Source: Microbacterium oxydans
GTDB lineage: Bacteria; Actinomycetota; Actinomycetes; Actinomycetales; Microbacteriaceae
Direction: 5' to 3'
DNA: 64,000 nucleotides
Assembly: GCF_900095745.1 (NCBI RefSeq)
Contig: NZ_FMIR01000009.1
Coordinates: 1 to 64,000 of the forward strand
Shown: positions 29,505 to 37,522 of the stretch, piece after piece
Layout: each line of letters opens with the position of its first letter
How positions within the stretch are numbered: position 1 is the stretch's first letter
The notes under the pieces: generated by a model
Told to the model about the DNA's origin: nothing
The model's input: the letters and a program-made list of their open reading frames with translations, nothing else
Database searches by the model: none
Position numbers and translations under genes: made by a program

Positions 29505-30947
29505 ATGACGTACCCCGCCCTGCGCACCTGGATCGCCGGCGTCGCCGAGGACAGCCCCGAGAGCGACGGCACCTGGCTGCACGACCCGAACACGGGGGAG
29601 GCCCTGGTCGCCTCCGCGTCGAGCTCACTCGACCAGGTCGGCCGCGCCGTGACCGCGGCGCAGCAGGCGCACGACGACGGGCGCTGGCGCGGCCTCGCCC
29701 CCGAGCGCCGCGCGCAGAAGCTGGAAGCGCTCGCCGACTGGCTCGACGAGCGGGCCGAGGAAGTCGCGCGTCTCGACGCACTCAACAGCGGCGTGCCGAT
29801 CTCCGTCACGCGGCTGTTCGGCGGGGCGAACGGCGCGACCCTGCGGGATGCCGCCCGGCGCGCGGTCGCGGTCGGCGACTCGCGGGCGCTCGCCGCCGAG
29901 CACGGACCCGTGCGACTGTATCGAGTGCCCTGGGGTCCCACCGCGCTGATCCTGCCGTGGAACGCCCCGTCGGCCATGGCGGTGAAGAAGACGGCGTTCG
30001 CGCTCGCCGCCGGTGCGACGGTCGTGCTCAAGCCCTCCTCGTTCTCGCCGTGGAGTGCGCAGCTGCTGCTGGAGGGTATGCACGCGGTCGGCATCCCCGA
30101 CGGGGTGGTGGGTCTCGTGCAGGGCAGCGGGGGCGTCGGACGCAGTCTCGTCGCCGACGAGCGCATCGCTGCCATCTCGATGACCGGTTCGACGCCGACC
30201 GGGCGCGCGATCGCCGCGACGGCCGCTCCGCGCTTCGCGAGACTGCAGCTGGAGCTGGGCTCGAACAACGCCGCGATCGTCCGCCCCGATGCCGACCTGG
30301 AGCAGGCGGCGAAGGCGCTGACCGATGGTGTGCTGAAGCTGTCGGGCCAGTGGTGCGAGGCACCCCGCCGGGTGCTCATCGACCGTGCGCGCCGGGACGA
30401 GTTGGCAGGTCTCCTGATCGCCGAGTTCGGCCGCCGGGCGATCGGGTCGAGCCTGGACGATGCGACCGAGGTAGGGCCGGTCGCGTTCGCCGGGCGCCGC
30501 GACGAGCTCGCCGAGCAGCGAGAGCGGCTGGCGCAGGCCGGTGCCGAGCTGCTGCGCGTCACGCAGGTGCCCGCACAGGGATGGTTCTTCGAGCCGACGG
30601 TGGCGGTGCTCGACGGTCCCGGCCTCGCGGACGAGGTCTTCGGACCCCTGCTGCTCGTGGGCGGCTATGCCGACGAGGACGAGGCGGTGGCCCTCGCGAA
30701 CACCGGGCAGGTCGGACTCGCCGGCTACGTGTTCGGCGCCGACGAGCACGCAGCGGCCGCACTCGGCACACGGCTCGTCGCGGGCGAGGTCAAGGTCAAC
30801 GGCACGAGCGTGCTCGACATGTCGCCGGAGTCGTCGCAGAGCTTCTTCGGTGCGAGCGGGCTGGGAGGGCACGGAGACGCCGATGTGCTTGACTTCTTCG
30901 TGGGGAAGCAGATCGTGGGCTCCGACCGCCCGGGTCTGCCCCTCTGA
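29505..30947 (+). CDS. Aldehyde dehydrogenase family protein
   Basis: 480-residue NAD(P)-dependent dehydrogenase. Conserved residues: Asn in LPWNAPSAMAVKKTAFALAAG (shortened here), general-base Glu in LELGSNN, and catalytic Cys284 in GQWCEAPRRV. The C-terminal motif SSQSFFGASGLGGHG is intact. Starts one base after the ligase stop. Presumed to oxidise the gamma-glutamyl aldehyde produced by the SDR, yielding the substrate of the PuuD-like hydrolase. Confidence 0.92.
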   Translation: MTYPALRTWIAGVAEDSPESDGTWLHDPNTGEALVASASSSLDQVGRAVTAAQQAHDDGRWRGLAPERRAQKLEALADWLDERAEEVARLDALNSGVPISVTRLFGGANGATLRDAARRAVAVGDSRALAAEHGPVRLYRVPWGPTALILPWNAPSAMAVKKTAFALAAGATVVLKPSSFSPWSAQLLLEGMHAVGIPDGVVGLVQGSGGVGRSLVADERIAAISMTGSTPTGRAIAATAAPRFARLQLELGSNNAAIVRPDADLEQAAKALTDGVLKLSGQWCEAPRRVLIDRARRDELAGLLIAEFGRRAIGSSLDDATEVGPVAFAGRRDELAEQRERLAQAGAELLRVTQVPAQGWFFEPTVAVLDGPGLADEVFGPLLLVGGYADEDEAVALANTGQVGLAGYVFGADEHAAAALGTRLVAGEVKVNGTSVLDMSPESSQSFFGASGLGGHGDADVLDFFVGKQIVGSDRPGLPL

Positions 30948-30961
30948 TCGGAGGAGCACGG

Positions 30962-31684
30962 ATGAGCGAGCGTGACGACGCGCCGCACGACTTCTCCCGT
31001 GCCGCGCTGCAGCCGGTCTCCGGCTATCAGGCGGTCGCCGGGTTCCTGCGGCGCGAGATGGCGCTCGGCCGCATCCGCCCCGGCGATCGGCTCCCGCCGG
31101 AGCGTCGGCTCGCGGAGCAGCTCGGCGTCTCGCGCGAGACCCTGCGTCAAGCCTTGCGGATCCTCGAGGGCAGCGGGCAGATCGTGATCTCGCGCGGTGC
31201 GTCCGGTGGGGCGTTCGTGCAGGATGCCGCCCTCGACCCGCGGCTCATCCGCGAGGAGGTGCGCACGCGTTCGGCCGAGATCGGCGAGCTCACCGAGTTC
31301 CGCTCGATCGTCGAGTCCGGTGGGGCGGCGCTGGCTGCGAACCGCCGCAGTGACGCCGACCTGGAGGCGATGGCGCTGGCGCAGCGCGATCTCGCCGCCG
31401 CCGGCACGAAGGCCGAGTCCCGCATCGCCGACACCGACTTCCACATCGCCCTCGCCGAGGCATCCGGCAACTCCTTCGTCCGTGATGCGGTCGAGGAGGC
31501 GAGGGTTCGCATGTTCGAGCCCGTCGACCTGATGAGCTTCGACTTCGTGAAGGAATCGAGTTGGCAGGCGCACGAGCAGATCCTCGACGCGGTGCGTCGG
31601 GGCGACGCCGAGGCCGCGGATGCCGCGATGCGCGCGCACCTGCTCACCACGCGCGAGGAATTCACGCGCGTCGTCGAATCCTGA
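30962..31684 (+). CDS. FadR-type GntR family transcriptional regulator
   Basis: 240-residue regulator: N-terminal winged HTH (GDRLPPERRLAEQLGVSRETLRQALRILEG, shown in part) and C-terminal all-helical FCD ligand domain with the Asp/His metal-ligand pattern (DTDFHIALAEASGN and the final HEQILDAV). Last gene of the operon, 14 bases after the aldehyde dehydrogenase with GGAGGA upstream. Probably represses the operon until the amine or a gamma-glutamyl intermediate is bound; the inverted repeat at 25007-25033 is the candidate site. Confidence 0.9.
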   Translation: MSERDDAPHDFSRAALQPVSGYQAVAGFLRREMALGRIRPGDRLPPERRLAEQLGVSRETLRQALRILEGSGQIVISRGASGGAFVQDAALDPRLIREEVRTRSAEIGELTEFRSIVESGGAALAANRRSDADLEAMALAQRDLAAAGTKAESRIADTDFHIALAEASGNSFVRDAVEEARVRMFEPVDLMSFDFVKESSWQAHEQILDAVRRGDAEAADAAMRAHLLTTREEFTRVVES

Positions 31685-31685
31685 C

Positions 31686-31702
31686 GCCCGAGGGGCTCGG
31701 GC
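31686..31702. terminator. Stem-loop between convergent genes
   Basis: GCCCGAG-GGG-CTCGGGC, 7-bp arms, just after the regulator stop and before the convergent threonine aldolase stop. Confidence 0.55.
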
Positions 31703-31705
31703 AGG

Positions 31706-32773
31706 TCAGCGCGTGGTGAGGCGGGAGAGCTCGGCGACGAACGCGTCGACGTCGGCCTCTTCGGTGTCGAAGCCGCACATCCAGCGCACTTCCTTGCGCG
31801 CCGCGTCCCAGTCGTAGAAGCGGAACGAGTCGCGGAGCTGGTCGGCGACGCCGTCGGGCAGGATCGCGAAGACACCGTTGGACTGGGTCGGCTGCGTGAA
31901 GTCGACGCCCTGGATGGATCCGTCGGCGATGCCGGCCTCGATCTCGGAACGCAGACGCGCGGCCATGGCATTCGCGTGCTTCGCGTTGCGCAGCCACAGG
32001 TCGCCCTCGAGCAGCGCGATCAGCTGGGCCGAGACGAACCGCATCTTCGAGGACAGCTGCATGTTGAACTTGCGCGAGTACTTCAGGCCGTCGGCGGCGT
32101 CGGGGTTCAGCACCACGATCGCCTCGCCGAGCATCGCGCCGTTCTTGGTGCCGCCGAAGGTGAGCACGTCGACGCCGGCGTCGCGGGTGAACGCACGCAG
32201 CGGCAGGTCGAGGGCGGCGGCGGCGTTCGACAGGCGCGCACCGTCGAGGTGCAGCTTCATGCCGCGCTCGTGCACGTGGTCGGCGATCGTGCGGATCTCG
32301 TCGGCCGTGTACAGCGTGCCGAGCTCGGTCGACTGGGTGATCGAGACCACCAGTGGCTGCGCGCGGTGCTCGTCGCCCCAGCCCCAGGCCTCGCGATCGA
32401 TGAGTTCGGTGGTGAGCTTGCCGTCGTCGGTGGGGACCGTCAGCAGCTTGAAGCCGCCGATCTTCTCGGGTGCCGCTGCCTCGTCGACGTTGATGTGCGC
32501 GGTGGATGCCGCGATCACCGCGCCCCAGCGGGGCAGCATCGACTGCAGGCCGGTGACGTTCGCACCCGTGCCGTTGAACACGGGGAACGCCTCGACGCCT
32601 TCGCCGAAGTGCGCCTGGAAGACCTCCTGCAGGCGCGCGGTGTACGCATCCTCGCCGTAGGCGCTCTGGTGTCCGCCGTTCGCCGCCGCGATGGCCGCGA
32701 GGACCTCGGGGTGGATGCCGGAGTAGTTGTCACTGGCGAAGCCCCGGATCGCGGGGTCATGCTGGATGCTCAC
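31706..32773 (-). CDS. ltaE: Low-specificity threonine aldolase-type PLP enzyme
   Basis: 355-residue fold-type I PLP enzyme that cleaves L-(allo-)threonine to glycine and acetaldehyde. N-terminal FASDNYSGIHPEVLAAIAAAN and the PLP-lysine motif DVLTFGGTKNGAMLGEA are characteristic; HLDGARLSNAAAAL carries the PLP-ring Asp. Single gene, divergent from an MFS transporter. Other beta-eliminating lyases share the fold, so substrate range is by homology. Confidence 0.9.
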   Translation of the reverse strand: MSIQHDPAIRGFASDNYSGIHPEVLAAIAAANGGHQSAYGEDAYTARLQEVFQAHFGEGVEAFPVFNGTGANVTGLQSMLPRWGAVIAASTAHINVDEAAAPEKIGGFKLLTVPTDDGKLTTELIDREAWGWGDEHRAQPLVVSITQSTELGTLYTADEIRTIADHVHERGMKLHLDGARLSNAAAALDLPLRAFTRDAGVDVLTFGGTKNGAMLGEAIVVLNPDAADGLKYSRKFNMQLSSKMRFVSAQLIALLEGDLWLRNAKHANAMAARLRSEIEAGIADGSIQGVDFTQPTQSNGVFAILPDGVADQLRDSFRFYDWDAARKEVRWMCGFDTEEADVDAFVAELSRLTTR

Positions 32774-32857
32774 CGACCCAGCCTAATTGTCCGCATCGCG
32801 CTCGCGGTCCGGGGGAGGGTCTTCCGGATGTCGGATGCCGGATCTACCCTCATAGCC

Positions 32858-34306
32858 ATGGAGCGCACCGCCGCCACTCGGGCATTCGGCAACGTCCTCG
32901 TCAACACGCTCATCGCCAACGTGACGACGAGCTTCCTCTGGTTCGCGCTCACGTTCTGGGTGTACATCGAGACGCAGTCAGTGCTGGCCACGGGCATCAT
33001 CGGCGGGGCGTACATGCTGTTCGTCGCGTTCTTCGCGATGGCGTTCGGCACGATCGTCGATCGCAACCGCAAGCACACCGTCATGGTGATCTCGAGCGTC
33101 ATCTCCGCCGCCGCCTTCTTGGTGGCGGGGCTTCTCTACCTCTGGCAGCCCGAGGCCGCGCTGCTCGATCTGGGCGGCCCGTGGTTCTGGCTGTTCTCCG
33201 GTGTGATCCTGTTCGGCGGCGTGATCGAGCAGCTGCGCAACATCGCCCTGTCCACGACCGTGACGCTGCTGATCCCCGAAGACAAGCGCGCGAACGCCAA
33301 CGGACTCGTCGGCACGGTGCAGGGCATCGCCTTCCTCGTCACGAGCGTGTTCTCGGGGCTGTCGATCGGGTTCCTCGGCATGGGCTGGACCCTCGCGATC
33401 GCGATCGCCGCCATGGCGCTCACGTTCGCCCACCTGCTGTTCATCCGCATCCCCGAGGGGACGCCTGAGCCCGACCCCGACGCATCGAGCGCACTCGACT
33501 TCCGCGGCAGCGTGCGGGCGATCCGACTCGCTCCCGGCCTGTTCGCCCTGATCATCTTCTCCACCTTCAACAACCTCATCGGGGGCGTCTACATGGCGCT
33601 CATGGACCCGTACGGCCTGACCCTCTTCGATGCGCAGACCTGGGGCTTCGCTCTGGCGTTCGCCTCGACCGGCTTCCTGGTGGGCGGCGGCCTGGTGGCG
33701 AAGTTCGGGCTCGGCCCCAAGCCCATGCGCACGATGCTGCTCGTCGTGATCGCCATGGGGCTGCTGGGCTCGGTGTTCATGCTGCGCGAGTGGTGGCCGC
33801 TGTACGTGATCGGCATGTGGGCGTACATGGCGCTGGTGCCGCCGGTCGAGGCGGCGGAGCAGACCATCATCCAGAAGGTCGTGCCGTACGAACGGCAGGG
33901 GCGCGTGTTCGGCGTGGCCGCGGCGATGGAGGCGGCGGCGGCCCCGATCACGGCGTTCATGATCGCCCCGATCGCCGAGTTCCTGATCATCCCGTACATG
34001 AACACCCGCGAGGGGCAACAGAGGTGGGGCTGGCTGCTCGGCGAGGGTGAGGCTCGAGGCATCGCACTGATCTGCCTGTTCGCGGGACTGATCATGGTGG
34101 TGGCCGCGACGCTGGCCTTCTTCACCCGGTCGTACCGCAAGCTCACCGAGCTCTACGCCGAGGCTCCCGAGCAGGAGATCGACCACGGAGACACCGGCGG
34201 GGGCGAGCAGGGGGTCGAGGCGGGCGCGCAAGAGGAGCGGGCGGGCGAGCGGCGGCATGCCGATGCCCCACCCATCGTGCCGGGAATGCCGCCCGAGTCC
34301 CGCTGA
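32858..34306 (+). CDS. MFS transporter, drug/metabolite exporter type
   Basis: 482-residue major facilitator protein with about eleven to twelve hydrophobic helices and the helix 2-3 motif GTIVDRNRKHTVM (motif A variant). A long extracytoplasmic/central loop (EGTPEPDPDASSALDF) separates the halves; the C-terminal ~45 residues are Glu/Gly-rich and hydrophilic. A -10-like TACCCT seven bases before the ATG suggests a leaderless transcript. Resembles putative macrolide-type exporters (MFS_3), but the substrate is not evident. Confidence 0.85.
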   Translation: MERTAATRAFGNVLVNTLIANVTTSFLWFALTFWVYIETQSVLATGIIGGAYMLFVAFFAMAFGTIVDRNRKHTVMVISSVISAAAFLVAGLLYLWQPEAALLDLGGPWFWLFSGVILFGGVIEQLRNIALSTTVTLLIPEDKRANANGLVGTVQGIAFLVTSVFSGLSIGFLGMGWTLAIAIAAMALTFAHLLFIRIPEGTPEPDPDASSALDFRGSVRAIRLAPGLFALIIFSTFNNLIGGVYMALMDPYGLTLFDAQTWGFALAFASTGFLVGGGLVAKFGLGPKPMRTMLLVVIAMGLLGSVFMLREWWPLYVIGMWAYMALVPPVEAAEQTIIQKVVPYERQGRVFGVAAAMEAAAAPITAFMIAPIAEFLIIPYMNTREGQQRWGWLLGEGEARGIALICLFAGLIMVVAATLAFFTRSYRKLTELYAEAPEQEIDHGDTGGGEQGVEAGAQEERAGERRHADAPPIVPGMPPESR

Positions 34307-34315
34307 GCGTCGGGC

Positions 34316-34984
34316 TCAGTCGAGGTCGAACACCCGGTCGTTGAGGGCGGTGGCGTCGGTATCCCAGAGGGTGAGGATCCGTGCGGCCAAGACCTCGGGA
34401 TCGAGCGACCTGGCCCGGAACACGACGGATGCCGTGCGCAGCTGCTCACCGGAATCGCGTGCGGACTTCGCGTACCCCTGGGCGACGGCCCGGGTCCAGG
34501 CCTCGCTCGCCGCCTTCACCGCGGCGTAGTTCGCCCCGCCGGCGAGGGGCCGCGCGACCGCCGTCGACGACACGATCGCGAACCGACCCGCCCCCGACGC
34601 ACGCAGTGCCGCGTCGAACGCCCGGCTCGTCGCGCGAACTGCCTCGAGCGCGGGCAGCAGTGCGGCGAAGTCTTCGTCGGACTGCCCGGCGAGGCCGCCG
34701 CCCCCGCGCCAACCCCCGACGAGCGGCACCACCGCGTCGACGGGGCCGATCTGCGCCGCCAGCGCCGTCATCTCGTCGAGCGAGGTCGCATCCGCGAGGA
34801 AGACCTCCGCGCCCGCATCTGCCAACGGCTGCAGCCCTTCGGGGGTACGGCCGGTCGCGATCACGCGTGCCCCCGCGCTGTGCAGGGCGTGTGCCACCGC
34901 CCGCCCCGCCGCACTGGTCGCTCCGGCGAGCACCACCGTGCGGCCGGACAGTCTCGAGTCGATGAGTTCATCCATGTCGCTCAC
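34316..34984 (-). CDS. SDR-family oxidoreductase
   Basis: 222-residue short-chain dehydrogenase. N-terminal cofactor loop VVLAGATSAAGRAVA (AGATxxxG variant), VVPLVGGWRGGGG in place of NNAG, catalytic Ser (IVSSTAV) and YAAVK. It is shorter than usual, with a truncated substrate loop. Downstream of the DUF6421 gene on the same strand, separated by 122 bases with two strong hairpins; this pair is often adjacent in related genomes (from memory, unverified). Confidence 0.82.
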   Translation of the reverse strand: MSDMDELIDSRLSGRTVVLAGATSAAGRAVAHALHSAGARVIATGRTPEGLQPLADAGAEVFLADATSLDEMTALAAQIGPVDAVVPLVGGWRGGGGLAGQSDEDFAALLPALEAVRATSRAFDAALRASGAGRFAIVSSTAVARPLAGGANYAAVKAASEAWTRAVAQGYAKSARDSGEQLRTASVVFRARSLDPEVLAARILTLWDTDATALNDRVFDLD

Positions 34985-35005
34985 TCTTCCGGTTCGGAGG
35001 GGCTT

Positions 35006-35054
35006 CTGCGGCCGGAACCCGCGGAGATATCCGCAGAACAGGTTCCGGCCGCAG
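35006..35054. repeat. Nested hairpin: 14-bp arms with inner GCGGA/TCCGC stem
   Basis: Arms 35006-35019 and 35041-35054 are perfect inverted repeats; the 21-nt loop contains GCGGA-GATA-TCCGC. Lies between the DUF6421 gene and the SDR gene, both leftward. May terminate or attenuate transcription, or be one copy of a dispersed repeat family together with 48516-48567, which has the same architecture. Confidence 0.5.
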
Positions 35055-35082
35055 CGCGGTGCGCCCCAGCGTCACACTCGGA

Positions 35083-35101
35083 ACGCGCGCTATGCGCGCG
35101 T
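35083..35101 (-). terminator. Stem-loop after the DUF6421 gene
   Basis: ACGCGCGC-TAT-GCGCGCGT, perfect 8-bp arms, six bases beyond the DUF6421 stop codon. Likely terminator or mRNA 3' stabiliser. Confidence 0.55.
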
Positions 35102-35106
35102 GGTCA

Positions 35107-36546
35107 TCAGTCGTCCGTGCCGCGGATGCCCACGGTCGATTCGATGACGGGCTTCATCTTCTTGTGGAGGGTCTCGAAGAACATCGACAGCGGGAACTCG
35201 TCGTCCATCACGGCATCCGTGTAGCCCTTCGGCGCCCCGGCGAGGATCTCGTCCGACAGTCCGCGGGCCCACTGCGAGGCCGGGTGCGGGGTGAGCGTGC
35301 CGCGGACGAGCTCGTAGGCGGCGAGCCAGTGCGCGACCTTGGGGCGGTCGATCGAGTGCCAGTACAGATCGTCGATCGCGTCGCCGAGCGCGACGACGGC
35401 GTCCGGCACAGCGTCCCAGTCGAAGGTGAGAGCCGTGTCGGTCCAGTGCAGCACGCCGCGCTGGTGCAGCCACGCGAACAGCAGCTGTCCGCCCACCGCG
35501 TCGTAATTGCGCGTGCGGGTGCCGGTGATCGAGAAGCGGAAGATGCGGTCGAAGATCACCGCGTACTGCACGAGGTGCGCGTAGTCGTGCATCTCCTGCT
35601 CGGTCTCGGTGAGCTCCTCACCGGCGGCGATGCGGGCCGCGAGGGCGCGCTCGATCTTCACCGACTCGCGGAACGCGGTCATGTCGCAGCGCATCTCCTC
35701 CAGCGAGTACAGGAAGAACGGCATCCGCTGCTTGATCATGAACGGGTCGAACGGCAGATCGCCGCGCATGTGGGTGCGGTCGTGGATGATGTCCCACATG
35801 ACGAAGGTCTTCTCGGCCACCTGCTGGTCGTCGAGCATCGCGGCGGCCCGCTCGGGCAGGTCGAGGTTGGTGATCTCGGCTGCGGCACGGGTGACGCGAC
35901 GGTAGCGAGCGGCCTCGCGGTCCTGGAAGATCGCGCCCCACGTGAAGGTCGGGATCTCGCGCATCGCGACGGTCTCGGGGAAGAGCACAGCCGAGTTCGT
36001 GTCGTAGCCGGGCGTGAAGTCGACGAGGCGCAGTGAGACGAACAGCTTGTTGCCGTAGTCGCCGGCCTCGAGGGCGGCGATGAACTCCGGCCAGATCGTC
36101 TCGACGATCAGCGCCTCCACCAGGCGGTCGCTCGAGCCGTTCTGCGTGTACATCGGGAACACGACCAGGTGACGGATGCCGTCGACGCGGGTCTGCTGCG
36201 GCTGGAAGGCCATCAGCGAGTCGAGGAAGTCCGGCACGCCGAAGTCCTCCGACGCCCAGCGGTCGAAGTCGACCACGGAAGCGGCGAGGTAATCGGCGTC
36301 GTGCGGGAAGGCGGGGGCGAGGGCGCGGATCGCGGTTGTGATCGCGCCGACGAGCTCGCGGGCCGCGGCGTGGTGCGCGGCATCCGGGATCGAGCCGTCC
36401 TTGATCTGCATCTCGCGGATCGCGATCGCGGCGTCCTTGAGCTGCCCCCAGGCGGCGGACTGCTCGGCGATCGACGCGTCCTCGACGACCTCGGGTTCGC
36501 CGACGATGGCCTGGACAGCGGAACTGTTGGCGGAAAGAAGGGACAT
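35107..36546 (-). CDS. DUF6421 family protein
   Basis: 479-residue soluble protein of unknown function that I match to the actinobacterial DUF6421 family from memory. There is no signal peptide or membrane helix. A conserved-looking segment WDIIHDRTHMRGDLPFDPF followed by EEMRCD and HDYAHLVQYAVIFDRIFRF is rich in His/Asp/Glu, compatible with a metal site and a helical enzyme fold. GGAGGT precedes the ATG inside a 12-bp palindrome. Divergent from an Lrp/AsnC regulator with an array of half-sites in between, so probably controlled by it, which hints at amino acid or amine metabolism. Confidence 0.7.
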   Translation of the reverse strand: MSLLSANSSAVQAIVGEPEVVEDASIAEQSAAWGQLKDAAIAIREMQIKDGSIPDAAHHAAARELVGAITTAIRALAPAFPHDADYLAASVVDFDRWASEDFGVPDFLDSLMAFQPQQTRVDGIRHLVVFPMYTQNGSSDRLVEALIVETIWPEFIAALEAGDYGNKLFVSLRLVDFTPGYDTNSAVLFPETVAMREIPTFTWGAIFQDREAARYRRVTRAAAEITNLDLPERAAAMLDDQQVAEKTFVMWDIIHDRTHMRGDLPFDPFMIKQRMPFFLYSLEEMRCDMTAFRESVKIERALAARIAAGEELTETEQEMHDYAHLVQYAVIFDRIFRFSITGTRTRNYDAVGGQLLFAWLHQRGVLHWTDTALTFDWDAVPDAVVALGDAIDDLYWHSIDRPKVAHWLAAYELVRGTLTPHPASQWARGLSDEILAGAPKGYTDAVMDDEFPLSMFFETLHKKMKPVIESTVGIRGTDD

Positions 36547-36552
36547 CGGGAC

Positions 36553-36597
36553 CTCCGATCGGAGTTTTCAACGGAAAGATTCCGGTATAAACGGAAT
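36553..36597. promoter_or_regulatory. Lrp/AsnC operator candidates in the divergent promoter
   Basis: CTCCGATCGGAG (36553-36564) is a perfect 12-bp palindrome overlapping the DUF6421 ribosome site. Next to it, CGGAA (36572-36576), TTCCG (36580-36584) and CGGAA (36592-36596) alternate in orientation; ATTCCG-N7-CGGAAT is a perfect dyad. Multiple spaced half-sites suit an oligomeric Lrp-type regulator. Confidence 0.55.
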
Positions 36598-36618
36598 ACT
36601 CACGATAATCTTACAGCC

Positions 36619-37077
36619 ATGGATGATTCTGTCGACCGTGCGATCCTGACCGCGATCTCCCGTGACGGGCGCGCCACGCTCTCCCAGCTGTCGGATGCCG
36701 TCGGGCTCTCGGTCTCGGCCGTCCAGTCGCGGCTGCGACGACTCGAGACGAGGGGTGTCATCGCCGGATATCAGGCGATCCTCGACCCCGAGCAGGTGGG
36801 CACCCCGCTCTCGGCGTTCATCGAGATCACTCCGCTCGACCCCGCCCAGCCCGACAATGCCCCCGAACTGCTCGAGCACCTCGACGCGATCGAGGCCTGC
36901 CACTCCATCGCCGGCGACGCGAGCTACATGCTGTTCGTGCGGGTCCCGTCTCCGCGCGCGCTGGAGGAGCTGGTCCGCGACGTGCGGCTCGCGGCCAACG
37001 TCAGCACCCGCACGACCGTGGTGCTGCAGACCTATTACGAGCACCGGCCGATCATCCCCGTCGGCTCGGCCGAGTAG
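36619..37077 (+). CDS. Lrp/AsnC-family transcriptional regulator
   Basis: 152-residue feast/famine regulator: HTH at about 5-50 (DRAILTAISRDGRATLSQLSDAVGLS, partly shown, then VQSRLRRLETRGVI) and an RAM/ligand domain (GDASYMLFVRVPSPRALEELVRDV). TAATCT at 36606-36611 lies seven bases before the ATG, as in leaderless actinobacterial transcripts. Divergent from DUF6421. Confidence 0.9.
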   Translation: MDDSVDRAILTAISRDGRATLSQLSDAVGLSVSAVQSRLRRLETRGVIAGYQAILDPEQVGTPLSAFIEITPLDPAQPDNAPELLEHLDAIEACHSIAGDASYMLFVRVPSPRALEELVRDVRLAANVSTRTTVVLQTYYEHRPIIPVGSAE

Positions 37078-37180
37078 AACGAAGGACAAGGCCTCCCGCG
37101 ATGTCGGGGTGCGGTGCTAGGTTTCGGGCAGATCCCCGGCCACCCCTGTTCCTCGACGAGGACTGAGCACCAGGAGCACC

Positions 37181-37471
37181 ATGTCCTTCCAGGCATACCT
37201 CGACAACATCGAGACCAAGACGGGGCTGACCCCGCGACAGTTCATCGAGCTCGCGACCGAGAAGGGGTTCGACCAGACGACGAAGGCCGCTCCCATCGTC
37301 GCGTGGCTCAAGGAGGACTACGCGCTGGGGCAGGGGCACGCGATGGCCCTCGTGCATGTGATCACCAAGGGCCCGCAGATCAGCAGCAAGCACGTCGGTA
37401 CGGGCGGTGCCCACGGCGACGCCTCCGACACGCTCTGGCTCGACGGCAAGGACAGCAACCCGAATCCCTGA
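37181..37471 (+). CDS. DUF4287 domain protein
   Basis: 96-residue small soluble protein. The DUF4287 core MSFQAYLDNIETKTGLTPRQF, then APIVAWLKEDYALGQGHAMALVHVI, is followed by a short Gly/Asp-rich tail. Function unknown; some relatives are fused to DUF5655. GAGCACC precedes the ATG. Monocistronic as far as visible, 51 bases before menA. Confidence 0.85.
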   Translation: MSFQAYLDNIETKTGLTPRQFIELATEKGFDQTTKAAPIVAWLKEDYALGQGHAMALVHVITKGPQISSKHVGTGGAHGDASDTLWLDGKDSNPNP

Positions 37472-37522
37472 TCCGTCGTCCCGCTGAGGTCGGGCATCGC
37501 CCCGGCCAGTAGGATTCCCTGC

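Noticed and set aside
27959..30562. An 867-codon open frame antisense to the ligase and aldehyde dehydrogenase
   Set aside because: No domain or start signal; the plus strand encodes intact catalytic motifs.
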